Made by a program: the position numbers and the translations under genes
The notes under the pieces: model-generated
The model's database searches: none
Seen by the model: the letters and a program-made list of their open reading frames with translations, nothing else
Told to the model about the DNA's origin: nothing
In this document: positions 28,261 to 40,199 of the stretch, piece by piece
Position numbering within the stretch: position 1 is the first letter of the stretch
Layout of the letters: every line of letters begins with the position of its first letter
Assembly: GCA_004764695.1 (NCBI GenBank)
Contig: SMSO01000025.1
Coordinates: 233,102-297,101 of the forward strand
Origin: Schizochytrium sp. TIO01
Taxonomy: Eukaryota; Sar; Bigyra; Thraustochytrida; Thraustochytriidae
Reading direction: 5' to 3'
DNA: 64,000 nt

Positions 28261-31200
28261 TCAACGAGAAAGCTTTTGCTCAAAATAGTTCCGTCATACT
28301 TGCGTGTCGCTTTCGTTTTGGACAGGGGTTGACACGCGATGCCAGCTAGCTTTAGCAGCCGATTCTGTTTAGTAAGCTCTCCGACTCCGTGGCCCTGCTC
28401 ATCTTCTTCGTTTTGACCTCTTCATAGTAAGAAGTAAAAGAAAAGAAAAAAATATCATATCGTGAGCTGATCGATTGATGATCGATGGATCAAACTTATC
28501 GCCAGAGCGCACGCATCTCTGTTCCAGGGCGAGGGAGTTGAAACAGCATTCTCTAGTTTTCCGAGCCCAGCTCTAGTTTCTCTGGCAGCTTTCTGCAGCT
28601 TTCTACAGCAGCTGCCGAGCTTTGGCAGAGACTTTTTGCCTCCCTCACCTCTTCAGAAGCCACCCTAATTCCCAGCAAATCGTCCTTTGCAGGCTTCACC
28701 TCTCGCAGCGACGCGGTTGCCAGGAAAGGCTCCGCGTGGCGCCCAAAGTAAACTCCACGATTTCGTGAGTGAATTCGCAAGTGAACGAATGATCCTGCTG
28801 CAAAGATAGGAAGGTAGCTAGCTATAGCTATGCATCGTTGAGGCCAGCCATCTTGGATGCAAAATTGAGGCGAAGCTGGGCGTGAAGGGCCACCTCCACT
28901 TCGCAGCCCATGATAGTTTTCCACGCTTGATTCCCTGCCGCTCCGCCGACTCTCGAACGCTGACACCTTCGCCTGCACTTCCTCTCCAGCCCTTGGGGCC
29001 TTGTGGGCTTCAAGCGCGATATACACGAAGTCTAGAGTTCACCTGCTCGACCTGCATCAACGTTTCTTGCGCCCCTTGGCGCCCCCCAGTTCAAGGGCCA
29101 CGGCGCGAGCTGCGGCCTGGAAGAGCCAAGCCTTGCGAGATGCTCTGCGCTAGGACCTCGCAGTCCATTGCGCGGCGTCTTGCCTTCGTCCGTGGCCGAC
29201 GAAGCCACAGTCTCGAGCTCGCTGACGATGAAATTGCAAACTCCATCTCCAATCCACGGAAGGAAATCCAAGTTCTTCTCATCAGCGCCAGCGAGGTCAA
29301 TCCCGACCAGGACACCCTGCGTATGTCTCGATCGCGCGCAGTAGTGTTTTTAGTAGCAGCGCGGGAAGGTAAGGCAGGCCAACTTCAAGCTCAATTGAAG
29401 AATTGCCAGCGGCCTCGTTTGTCTTATTGAATGTAATGCTCGGGCCGGTCTGGCTTACGGGGAAGGAGCTGGTTCATGCCAGCGCAGCTCGTAAAGAGAT
29501 TCCAGAGAGAGAGTTTGGAGAGCGACCCTCAAGCTGTGCAGCAATCGACACAGGTTTTTGGACTTGGAGGTGAGAGGCCAGGACTTAGCGAGTGGTAGGG
29601 AGGTGTTAAGGGTTTGTTTTTAGCGGACCCGGAGTTGTCTTTGCTGAGCTGAAGCCAAAAGTTCGGAGGCGATCGTCAGTATCGTTTCTTTGCCAAAGTT
29701 AGAGATCAAGGAAACTCGAGCTGGAGATGGAGCTGCGACCTTCGATCAGAGTGAAGTTCGCACTAGGCTCCGGCTTGGACACGTATTGAAGCTCACGTAG
29801 CTTGAAATGTATGTCAGAGAGGTTCCTGGTTTCAGGTCAGAACAGCAGAGGCTTCCTGACAAAACACCGAAAAGTACAATCCACAAATTGGTGTAATCCA
29901 CCCAATTCAAGCTCGTGAAGAGCTTGGAGGTCATGGACTGACTCAATGGGAATTATTTGTGGGAAGTAACGGAGCAGGTTCTGCTTAGGCGTGCCTGCGC
30001 ACGTGTATCGGTGGGTGTGCAGAGGACCTCTGGTGCGACTTATTCCACGCACTCACACGGGCCTTTGGCTGCGATTCCCAGTTCTGACAAGCAATGAGTT
30101 TGGTCTGCATGGGCTAGCGTTTCGTGTTCGACTTGACATGCATTGACTCCATGGAGCGAATCTGGCTAAGACACCACCAAATCATGTAAATGCTCTGTGA
30201 CTTGATCTGTCTGGGCTTCTCACATCGAAATTTGTCCTTCAGAGCAGGTAGATCGTTCGTTTTGGTGCTGAGGTATCAATACCTGCAGTGAGATGAGGGC
30301 TGTGAGCGATCCCTAAGATCGAGTACTGGACCGTTCAGCAGGGAAACTGAGCCTGGATATGCAGTTAAGAGAAGTAGAACACTGCCAACATTCGGTCTTG
30401 AAGTTCTCCAGATACCTAGCTATCTCGTAAGCTGTTCGAAGAAACATCATTCTCTGAAGGACGGAAGCACGCACTTCCATCGTTATCATTTTACCTATGC
30501 ACCTGCTGGATTCCAACAAGAGATATGCATGATTTGGTCACTCCCATTCACTAGTCAGAGACGCCTCCTTAAGAGTCTATTGGCTCGAGTAAAAGCTCAA
30601 CTCAACCTAATCATTGCGATTAGGTTAACCTGCAAATTCTTGCACTTTGACGTTGTAACAAGATGTGTTTTATGCAAGTGGCAGTGGCAACACCGCTGGA
30701 GAACAATTGTGATTGAAGATCGTCACCACATCGCATAGAGTCTGGCATCGTCAAGAATCTTGCTTGATGCTGGCCGACTATTCTTCTTTCGCCTTCCCTC
30801 CTTCTAAACAGGCAATAACTCGGTGCAACTTGAAGGTTTCGGATGCTTACAACCTACGTACTTAGCTAGTATTTAGTTCCTCTTTCCAAGTCCTGGGTTA
30901 CTTCCCTAGTGGGTGGTACTACCTACTATAACCTACCATCATGGTATTACTGGCTGAGGTCCATAATTGGAATTCCAAAAATGCGAATTGGACACACATG
31001 CAGCGAGTAGTGCACACCTTTTGATCTGAATAACAAACGGCCTTGCTTAAGTTTTTACAAAAGGTAAGGAGATTAAAAAGAATGGCAACTTTCTACAATG
31101 CTCGCACATGTTATTTATTGCTCATGGGCGAAGAGATTCAGTGCGGGAACGCTTCTCAACTTTATGTCTCTCCAATCCAATGACAACATCAATTTTACAA

Positions 31201-32436
31201 TCAATTTGTGCTGCAGATTGGGGTTAGTTCGACCATCTTAAAGAAGAATCGGTAAGATCTCTCGTTCACACAATGAAGATATTCCGTCACAAAACGAAAT
31301 TAACTAGGGATATTTGCGGTGGAAATTTATATTTACGGATGTGGAATCCAAACCCTGACAGCTCTGGACATCAGGTAGGTACTGTTCCTAGTATTTTAAA
31401 GCCAAATCTTTGATTTCCTGTACAACAGTGTCACTGTAGACCTTTCTCCGAGTTGGCATTTGGGTCCAGGACGATACATATTTGGCTGGTTCACTCTAAG
31501 TTTGAAGTGAATGACATGCATACAATGCAATCAATTGCAGTTACAGAAGTTCTCCCACAAATGCCATGCACGTGATACAGACACAGCCACTTCATTTGGA
31601 TGCTGATCATCATCAACACCAACCGTCGCTCCTCATCGGTGCGTAAGTTTCTTTCTTTTTCAATTCACTCTTTCGAGCTCGTGCCGAAAGCCATTAGCAC
31701 TGCAGTACAGAGGTGTCTACTGGTTATACGCAGCAATACGGCACTACTTGTTCACAAAGCACCCACCGCCTCGCGCGGCTCTCGCATCTCCGGCACATTC
31801 AGTCAGACCAGCGCGAGCCTCTGACTTTATTCATTTCGTGCCTACAAACACGAATTTTAGGCATCGAGTTTCAAGCTCCTGCGTCAATCTACATCTGTGG
31901 GTGTAGTCCAATCTCCGTCTCGAGTTCTCCACCTTTTCATCATTGGTCTGTAAATAAGTACTCTATCATTTGCATTTCTTTGGTGCGCTCGCATAGCCCT
32001 ACTCACCCACCTACCCCAAACTATAGCCCTGTCCCTAAGTGTTTAGGCATTTCATTTCACAGCAACGAAAACAATAACTAGCTATCCCAAGCGCACCTCA
32101 AACGACGGCCAGAAGCTTCTGCACGATCGACCTCTGCGTACAGCTTTCGGCCAAACTTAACTTTCCACCAGCACAACTTGCTCCTCACTGCCTATTCTCG
32201 GGCCCCATCTACACCAAAAAGCTATTCTGCAGAATCACTCAAACCCAACTCAACAAACATCGAATTCGATTGATCGACATTCGTTCTTTCTGCTTCCTTC
32301 CTCTTCCCAGCGCAAAACATTACCAGACCCGGCGCACTCCCGGAAGAAGGGGGTTCGACGGCAAACCCTTAGTTCTTGCGTATGTATGTACGTACCTACG
32401 TATGTATTGATTAAGTAGGCTCTCTAAGTATGGAGC

Positions 32437-32484
32437 GAATGAATGAATGAATGAATGAATGAATGAATGAATGAACGAATGAAT
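32437..32484. repeat. (GAAT)n microsatellite
   Basis: About twelve GAAT copies with one C substitution near the 3' end, in the long gene-poor interval. Confidence 0.95.
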
Positions 32485-33053
32485 TCATAATTAATTCGCA
32501 GGGTTCAGCCTCCTCCTTGAAACCAAAGGAACCTGAGGATTGTTTCTTGATTTCTTGGTTTCTTGATGAGGTTGTTCACAGAAGGCGAGGCGCCGAGAGC
32601 AGAGGCGGCTTCAGTCTCTTGTGGTTGTTCTTGTTGTTGTTGCTGCTGCGGTTGAAAGTAAGAGAGCGAGCGAACGAGCAGTTGCGATGATCTTTCGTCG
32701 TCATCGCCGCAAGAATTGTGAGTTTATTTTATATTGAGATCAATTTTTTGTTGTATTTGTTTCAAGTTATAATTTTACGAATTTATAAAACCCTGGAGGA
32801 AACTGAAGACCATTACCTAGACTGCTTTTCATCAGAGCACGACGACGACGACGAAGAAAGACAACGAAGCGTTGAGCTCATTTCGTACAGTACGTGCTTA
32901 GCCATAAACGAGTGGAACCGTGAACCATCTTTTCAGTTTTACTAATTCCATTCATCGATTTACTATTTATTCACTGTAAACAAAGAATAAAAACATTCGC
33001 CAATATTGTTAATTATAGAATTAAAGAAAGAAAGCAAAAGAAAGCAAAAGGAG

Positions 33054-33150
33054 TGAACGAACGAACGATCGAACGATCGATCGCTCAATCCATGGCCCAA
33101 TGGATCAAGCGAATCAGCGAACGAACGTACGAACGAACGAAGGAAGGAGT
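33054..33150. repeat. Imperfect GAAC/GATC repeat
   Basis: Two clusters of GAAC with interspersed GATC units, separated by about 35 bp of unique sequence. Frames across it give Ser/Phe/Arg runs and are not genes. Confidence 0.85.
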
Positions 33151-34190
33151 GTCTCTCTCCGCTCAGCAATGGCTTTCTTCTCTCTAAGCCTTCTGCAATC
33201 TCCTCTGCTAAGGAAGGCGTTTTCTTCGTCCAATCGGTCGGTCATCCATCTCCTACAAAGTACATAGCATTCCATAGTATCTCTTTCTTTCTTTTCATCA
33301 CAATCGATGATTCACAATTCTTTCCACTTTGCCCATTCCTGCCTAAGAGTCCCTACCACAATCGATAGAAGCCTCCAGCTAGCACACCCCTAGGACTCTC
33401 TACGGCTTGTGCAGTATCCATAGTGCTACCTTTTCTGTTACTTAGTTATCTATTTATTATTTGTTCATTTTCTATTCATCGATTCATAAATTATTGTCGT
33501 ATTATTATATGATTGTCTTCTTTCTTCTTCTTTGTCTGTAAAAAACTAATTATTCTCGCATCGCTGAATCCCTCGTGGAATGGCCATACCAAATCATGGC
33601 AGAGAACTGTCCAAGAATGCTGAAGCAGGCATTGCGAAGGAGCGGGGGCAGAGCCAAGGGCTTGGTCCACCCATCGGTATGCACAAGCGCGGAGCAGGGT
33701 TGACTCGAATGATGAAAATCTAGCGAGCGATCTGCGTCAGAGTAAATGACGGCACTTTTGTAATTTCATGAATTATTGAGCTTTCTTTTTGTTTTACCTT
33801 TTTCTTTGTGTATGATTTGTTTCATGGTTTGTTTTCTTTATTCTCTTCTTTGCTTTTTCATTTGCGGTAAAAGGATCTGCCCCAGAATGTTGAATACAAG
33901 GTAATATGTGTGCACAGCCTAAGCCAGTATGAATTCAGGGGAAGGAAGCGCAGCAAAGGCGCAACTCCGCTTTGCAAAGAGAGAAAGAGAAAGGAGCAAC
34001 TCCAGTTCACGATTCCCTCGCGACTCAGGCCGGACCGCGCTGCGCTCGGACTGAAGTCGCTGCTGCCTTTCGCTGCGAGAGGAGACCTCTTCGAAGCACG
34101 CACCGATTGCGAGAGACACAGGGCCCGCCGCCGTGCAGTAAGCGGAGTCGCAAAGAGACCGCGGAGGTCGAGGCGCGACAGACCGAGATA

Positions 34191-34222
34191 CTTACTTACT
34201 TACTTACTTACCTACCTACCTA
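34191..34222. repeat. (CTTA)n/(CCTA)n microsatellite
   Basis: Five CTTA-type units shading into CCTA units, about 440 bp upstream of the PH-EDR2 start. Confidence 0.9.
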
Positions 34223-34659
34223 TAGCTTTCTAAATACAAAACTAAACAACACGAGACAAAAAGCACATTCGTACACATCCAGTCGCGTGTTTGCTTTCGT
34301 GAAGAGCAATCATTCTGTGAGGGCCAGTAGCTCCGTCTGCTCGCTCTTCGGTTAACAACGCAGTGGGCGCATATACTTCCTGGGGAACCTCGTTTCTGCG
34401 GTCTGTGTACACCCTGGAGGCTTGAAAGCCTTGTGTATATTGTTTGTACTTGTTTCTGTACTACCTCTACGACTTCAAGGCCTTCTTCATCCAGTGGAAT
34501 CTGTCTTTACTGTTCGTAAGTGGATTGTGCCTCTATCTGTGTTGCAGCTGGGGTCGACATCGACGTAAGATCAAGGGCTCTTCTTGAGTTGCATCAATTT
34601 CAAGCTTTTCTGTCGTCTGATTCATAGATAAATTCAATCGTCATTTCATTGCCAACAAA

Positions 34660-36568
34660 ATGCCTGGCTCAAAAGCTGATACACGCCCTGTTGCGGTGAA
34701 TTCAAACTCGTCTTCGTCTTCTTCGTCTTTGGCGTCGACGACGCCGCCGCTGGCTCCGTCGTCAAACCTCGTCTCGAAGCCAAAGCACACCAGTTCCAAG
34801 CACCAAAAGGCTGCACCTGAGATCTCAAGTAGCAGCTCAGCAAAGGTTGCTGCTCCCCCCCGCAAGACGAACAGTGCGCCTCACGACGGAGATAAGACGA
34901 AGCACGTGACGATCAATGCCACGGCCCCGAACCGCGCCAGCATTGGTGCAACCCTCGCTGCAGCAAATGCTGATCGTTTCCGCCGCAAGTCTCTAGTTGA
35001 GAAGTCCTCCAAGGCATACAGCCAGTCTGTCAACGAGCAGGATAGCACCGGTCTGCCCTCCAAGGAAGGTCATCTACGCAAGGAGAACCGTCATGGTCGC
35101 TGGCAACGCCGCTACTTTGTCACGAACAATAGCCATCTTAACTACTTCAAACACAAGCACACGCACACCCTGCTCGGAGACCATGCCAAGCCAAACGCTT
35201 CGATTGATCTGCGTATGGCTACGCACATTTGCGTGCTTGCACGCAATGGTGTTCCTGGCAAGAAATTTGCCATCCAGACTCGTGCAGCAGGGTCTGATGA
35301 GGAAGAGTGCTACTTTCTGAGGGCACACACGAACGGTGACGCCGTTGCTTGGGTAGAGGCGCTCAATGCTCGTCGTGCCTTTTACGCCGGAGAGGACGCA
35401 AAACTGTCCCCAGAGGCAGAGAAAATTGCTGAAGAGACTGCAGAGTACATTCGCCAGGATTCAGGAATCAGTACAATCACTGACGACCTAAACGGTGTCC
35501 GTTTCTACGACCCGTACACTGTTTCGCCACCCGTTTCATCGCCTTCCGAAGAAACCATTATGGATACTGCTGATGACTACTGGCTCGAGGGCGAGGACAC
35601 TGATGATGATGGGTTTTGTCTCTGCCGATGAAGGCACAAACGGGGATCACTCCAGCCTTGATGGCGATGACGACGAAGATGGACATTTCACAGAACGCTC
35701 GCAGAGCGACTCCCCATCGCCTTCGCCAAAGAATAAATCATGCGTTGTGAGTGAATCAAACGCAGCTGCTGTAGCCAACAACCCTCCAAGCACACTCGAA
35801 TCCAAACATTGGCATGTCCCTGAAATCCGGAAGCTCCAGGTTCGCAGCCGGGACTATCTCACCACTGGCCAGAAGCAACTCGCTGATGGCGCTCTCTTTC
35901 ACCTTGTGGCCGTGGATAACTTTCTTTGTGAAGGACGCACTGACAACATTATTTCTCATCCTAAGAACCGCATTGCGCAAGCTATCAAGCGAGGAGACAA
36001 ATTCCCGTTCATGTTTGTGGTTAACTTCCAGGTGCCAGGTCCTCCGTTCTATAGCTTCGTATTATACTTTGCTGCTAGTGAGATGCTCCAACACTGTCTC
36101 TTTGATGAGTGCTCTACACTCGAGTCTTGGGCTAAAAAAGGCACTGAGTATGCATGGGCCACACGCAGTTTGCCCGAAGGCTTCCCACAGCTGGCACGCA
36201 AGTTCTTCCTCGGTGACAACAAGGAGTTCCGTGACGAGCGTTTCAAGCTTATTCCGCGTATCAGCGAAGGACCCTTTATCGTTCGCAAGTCTGTAGGATC
36301 CAAGCCAGCGATTCTTGGTAAGAAACTCACACAGCGGTACTTCAAGGGTGAAAATGTACTTGAGCTTGATCTCGATGTTGGCTCATCGACTATTGCCCAC
36401 CGCCTTCTCCAGCTCAGTCTTGGCTACAGTAAGCTACTTACTGTAGATATGGCCTTTGTGATCGAGGGCCAAGACGAGAAGGAGCTCCCTGAGCAGGTTG
36501 TTGGTCTCATTCGCGCTGTGCATGTTGACTTTTCGAAGGCTGTGGATATTAACAAGGGTCATCTTTAA
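34660..36568 (+). CDS. PH-EDR2 (DUF1336) lipid-binding protein, one frameshift
   Basis: ATG at 34660 (AACAAAATG). Residues 1-125 are Ser/Lys-rich and disordered. A PH domain spans about 135-245 (KEGHLRKENRHGRWQRRYFV, closing with AVAWVEALNARRAFY). An acidic linker follows. The first frame ends with TGA at 35629-35631, but the +1 frame continues the linker (GFVSADEGTNGDHSS) and then a full EDR2 C-terminal domain: HWHVPEIRKLQVRS, FMFVVNFQVPGPPFYSFVLYF, RFKLIPRISEGPFIVRKSVG, YFKGENVLELDLDVGSS. The shift falls at or just after the GGGTTTT run at 35611-35617. Plant EDR2 proteins carry PH-START-DUF1336 and bind phosphoinositides at membranes; here no START domain is seen. A role in lipid or membrane signalling is likely, but the ligand is unknown. 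An indel artefact in the assembly is the simplest account of the break. Confidence 0.85.
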
Positions 36569-37969
36569 AATTTACCCAAAGTTTCTCTCCACAACGATCA
36601 AATCAGCAATAGCGTGTACATTACGCGGATGCATAGGGGCTTAAGCCACAGGGAAAGCTTCATTTTGTCCTGCCTGTTAGTTTTCTTAATGGTCTATACA
36701 TGAACATGTATGAAGATAGATAGAAGAGACGTGTGTTGCTGAGGCTGCTCTAGAGTTTACATATATATATATATATATATATGTATATATCAAGAGAAAT
36801 ATTCTTGTTCTTCGGGGTAATTCGATATCTCGTCACTGGCAAGGTTATGTCGTATGATATGATCTTTGCCCCTGCTTCCACTCTTGTTAGACGCGCGAAT
36901 TCATATCTTTCTCACATTCTTAATGAAATTCGTGTTAGCAAGCGATGTTCTCCTGCGGCGTTGTTTATAGGGCAATTGTGTGCCCTCCAAACTAGATTTT
37001 ATTGTGAAGGCTTTATTGTGAAGGCCTGCCTTTTTCTGTGCTAGCCCACGCTTGCGCTATCAAAAGTGCATTTCCCTTGCTCAGGTTTGTCATACTAATT
37101 GTGCGCTTTAGTCGCCATTTTGAAGTGCTGCTCTAAATTTGATTTCAAGGTCTCAAAGCTGATATTGACTACAGAAAAGGCGAACTACAATGCTAGACAT
37201 TACGTGCCTTGAGCTCAGAATGTTCTTACCACATAAGGTCGCCCAACCTGTTCTACTTCTTTGATTGTGTTGAGCTCCGGCCAGGTTTCCTTTTGATTTT
37301 CCTACTGTATATTACTGTTATCTCAGAAACAATACCTTATGAAAGCCAAAAAAGGAACTCGGCACGTAGAACAACACACACAGCAGTCATGAAGAGAGTT
37401 TGGGGTCGCATGTTCTGATAGAAAAGAAACTATGTGAAGCAAGCGAGAACAATGTCGAAGAAGTAACGAGTCCGCATTCACACGTGCCTCTCTCTTATGC
37501 GCAAGTTTCCTTCTTTTCACTTTAGCCAGCTACCTTGTGTAGCAATGTTCTACTGCTTTGGCTTGATTTCAATGATTCATGCGGCCCGCTGCCATGAGCC
37601 GTTTTCTTAATATTCCCTTTGATTCTCCCTTTTCCTGAATTAACCACAAAAAAGGTTGGTATATTATATATACGTACATACACAATTTTATTTCACAAGG
37701 ATTTTTCTTGATGATGACGCTAAATGTGAAACTTTTGCCATTTACTGGTTTCTGTCCCCATATGCTCATTATGGGCATCATTCTCCTGTACAAGGTGTTA
37801 TGAGTTGACTTTCTGATCTTAAATTGTATAAGATTGCTTCCGTAGTTCGGCGTTTTATTATATGATATTTCGATTTCCGCACAATGCGCAAAACGTAACT
37901 ATACAAAGTCTTTCCTGCAAATAAGAACCGAAGAGTACGGTGCAAAGCCGAGCGCTAGCTCGGCAGGAA
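36569..37969. other. Intergenic between tail-to-tail genes
   Basis: AT-rich spacer with a (TA)n tract at 36761-36789. Short frames are chance. It should contain the 3' ends of the PH-EDR2 gene and the At5g03900-like gene. Confidence 0.6.
36761..36789. repeat. (TA)n microsatellite
   Basis: About fourteen alternating AT dinucleotides, interrupted once by a G. Confidence 0.95.
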
Positions 37970-39187
37970 TTAAGTCGCAGTACGTCCTTTGACTGCAGCT
38001 ACACGAAGCTCATTTCGACGCTGAATGCGAGGATTAAGAAGTTTGATACAAACTACGTAACGGAGGAGCGGGATTGCTAGATACAAAATTCCGTATGTGT
38101 AGAGCGGGATGCGGATACAATATGCAAGCTGCAGCAGGTAATAAACCATGGGACTTGTGCGTTGCATGTATTTCATTGGATCCTCGAAAATCATGGAGTT
38201 GGAGCCACGAAGACGAGGCCGCATCACTGGCGGGCCGCCACCCATCATGCGGAGGTACGGGAAGAGCAGAAGGAGGGCAAACAAGTTAATAGCCCCGAGG
38301 ATCATCGCCAGGGTTACCGAGCGGTCGAATAGAATCCATTGCGGCTCACGATAATAACGTTCGTTGGAATTGGAACTCTGTGCTGCGGCTTCAACAGCAG
38401 CTTGCGAGTCGCGCAGAGCATCAAATCTATAATGCACATGCTGCCCATCACTGGATGCTTCTGCAACGCCACCAAGACCTGCGCAAATTTCACCCATAAA
38501 AGTATTACTGTCGTCTGCCTCTGGGATACGCGAAAAGGGTCTTAGCTGCTCGCTCGTAACAACAAAGTTGTTAGCGCGGATTGTAGTCTTGATGTTGTCC
38601 CATCGCGCTTCATGGTTGACATGACGTGGCGTGCCGAAGATGAAAGCAAAAACTTCATCTGCGAGCGAGCTTGTACGACCCGAGGAGGAGTCATCATCAT
38701 TAGCGCCTGCGTACTGCACAGGCGCGTAGTTATCATAGTCCCTGAAGAATGGATTCCTGCGCCAAAATGACCACAACACAAACGTATTGTAGGTATCGGC
38801 AAACGTGTGGGAACGTGAGCGATTACCACCTTCACGCAGACTAATCAGCACAAGCACCAGCACACAGAGCACCAGGGAGAAAACTAAGAAGAACCCAATG
38901 AAAAGGCGCAGCCCTTTTAGAGCGATGGGAGCGAGCTTTTCGTTTGCAAAGAGCCATGTGCGTTTCTGATAAGCGCGAAAAACAAAATCGGCTGGAAATT
39001 TGTAGACAATCTCACCGTCACGCTCTTTGGATAGTTCGTACGTGCCGCGGACATCGCACAGGAGTCTGTCCAGTTCCTCACGGACTTGGTCATGTTCATC
39101 TTGCCTGTTAAGCTCTAGTGCCATATCGCGGGCCGTGAACTGGCGCTTGAGCCTGCTCACTGCTCGGAGCATGCTTGTTGACGCCAT
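37970..39187 (-). CDS. Membrane protein resembling Arabidopsis At5g03900
   Basis: ATG at 39187 gives 405 residues. The order of parts matches the plant/cyanobacterial At5g03900 family. A first small module ends GEIVYKFP (about 58-65). Then comes a basic segment with AYQKRTWLF, a membrane helix at about 93-117, and LADEVFAFIFGTPRHVNHEARWDNI (about 175-199). A second module ends HVHYRF (about 250-255), followed by a membrane helix at about 289-311 and two further hydrophobic stretches at about 348-390. The two small modules look like repeated winged-helix folds. Family members have been annotated as iron-sulfur related without firm proof, so I assign no function. The plant protein is plastid-targeted; here no clear plastid signal is seen. 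Similarity is recalled from motifs, not computed. Confidence 0.65.
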   Translation of the reverse strand: MASTSMLRAVSRLKRQFTARDMALELNRQDEHDQVREELDRLLCDVRGTYELSKERDGEIVYKFPADFVFRAYQKRTWLFANEKLAPIALKGLRLFIGFFLVFSLVLCVLVLVLISLREGGNRSRSHTFADTYNTFVLWSFWRRNPFFRDYDNYAPVQYAGANDDDSSSGRTSSLADEVFAFIFGTPRHVNHEARWDNIKTTIRANNFVVTSEQLRPFSRIPEADDSNTFMGEICAGLGGVAEASSDGQHVHYRFDALRDSQAAVEAAAQSSNSNERYYREPQWILFDRSVTLAMILGAINLFALLLLFPYLRMMGGGPPVMRPRLRGSNSMIFEDPMKYMQRTSPMVYYLLQLAYCIRIPLYTYGILYLAIPLLRYVVCIKLLNPRIQRRNELRVAAVKGRTAT

Positions 39188-40138
39188 GGCGGTGTTGCCC
39201 GAAATCGAAGTCTACCCTGATCAAGTCTCCTCGACCGCCGGCGACTGAGGCTAGACCTGGCCTCGGTGGCTGGAATCACGCACTGCCTCTGGACTCCTCT
39301 CGCAATATCCAGCGCCTTCCTGTCGAGCTCGTTTGGGCGCGAGTCGGGTACTTGCCTGCTTGCCTGCTAGCTAGCAAGCTTGCTTCTTCATCCATATAGA
39401 TCATCCCTTCTTAGAACTCCTTACTACTAATCCCTTACACATAGCGATGGCCACATTCTGGTTTTGACTTGGCACCAGCTTTGTCCTTTTCACGTGCTAG
39501 GCATCAGGTTGTTCATCTTCTTCGAAGAAGACTCTTCGAAGAAGAAGACGCCCTTTCTGCGTTCCGTTGCGCTCCTCGAAACGGCGCGGAGGCTCGATGC
39601 TTGGGCAGTAGTTTGGTGTCGCTCGGGTTAAGTTAAAGCTGCCTTTGATGTTCTGTTCTTGAAGCATCCATCTTCGGGTATTTGGGCAGCGCAAATTCAA
39701 GACACAGCGCGGTTCTGAGGTGGGTTTCAAGGGATCAACAAATGGCTCGTGGAACGTAGCGACGTATTGCGAGGTGGGGTTATCGCCGCCGTCGAGAGCT
39801 CTTTCTCTGCGAGCTGCAAACCGTAGGCACGTATGTGGTTTGCTGAAGCGGGTTGCAGGTCATGCAAGGAACGAAAGAACCCTGCTGCCAATTCCCAAGC
39901 CAAGGTCCTGCGCAGGCTTTCACTTCTTCTCTCCTACGTCCATTCCACCGCGGCCACGATCGCAGGACCTTTGTGTCCATCATGGCTTTGCCGTTGGCCA
40001 GAGTGGAGTGTAATGGAGTTTTGGTGCGGGGTAACTACTTCGCCGTCCTCAACGCATGGCTTCGTCGGTGCATCCCTCCGTCCACCAAGGCCCGGCTAAT
40101 TCATGGCAGAGAGCGAAGTCTTCTCAAGGTACCCAGTC

Positions 40139-40199
40139 GCTGCTGCAGCAGCAGCAGCAGCGGCAGCAGCAGCGGCAGCAGCGGCAGCAGCGGCAGCAT
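40139..40199. repeat. (CAG/CGG)n trinucleotide repeat
   Basis: About twenty CAG triplets with regular CGG interruptions. All six frames stay open across it (poly-Ala, Gln, Ser, Cys, Leu), so the surrounding open frames are not evidence of a gene. Confidence 0.92.

Larger units (their letters stand above)
27067..34659. other. 7.6-kb stretch without a supported gene
   Basis: Sub-regions: 27.1-27.9 kb, ordinary spacer; 27.94-28.26 kb, very AT-rich with a hairpin; 28.55-29.45 kb, a GC-rich island with open but non-ATG frames on both strands; 29.5-31.6 kb, unremarkable; 31.6-32.35 kb, CT-rich; 32.43-33.15 kb, GAAT and GAAC microsatellites; 33.9-34.2 kb, a GC-rich patch upstream of the PH-EDR2 gene. 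A short ATG frame at about 32690 (MIFRRHRRKNC) runs into a GTGAGT donor and might be a first exon, but no partner was found. Confidence 0.5.

Noticed and set aside
28553-29430. Opposing frames in the 28.6-29.4 kb island
   Set aside because: Both begin with non-ATG codons and neither shows a known motif.
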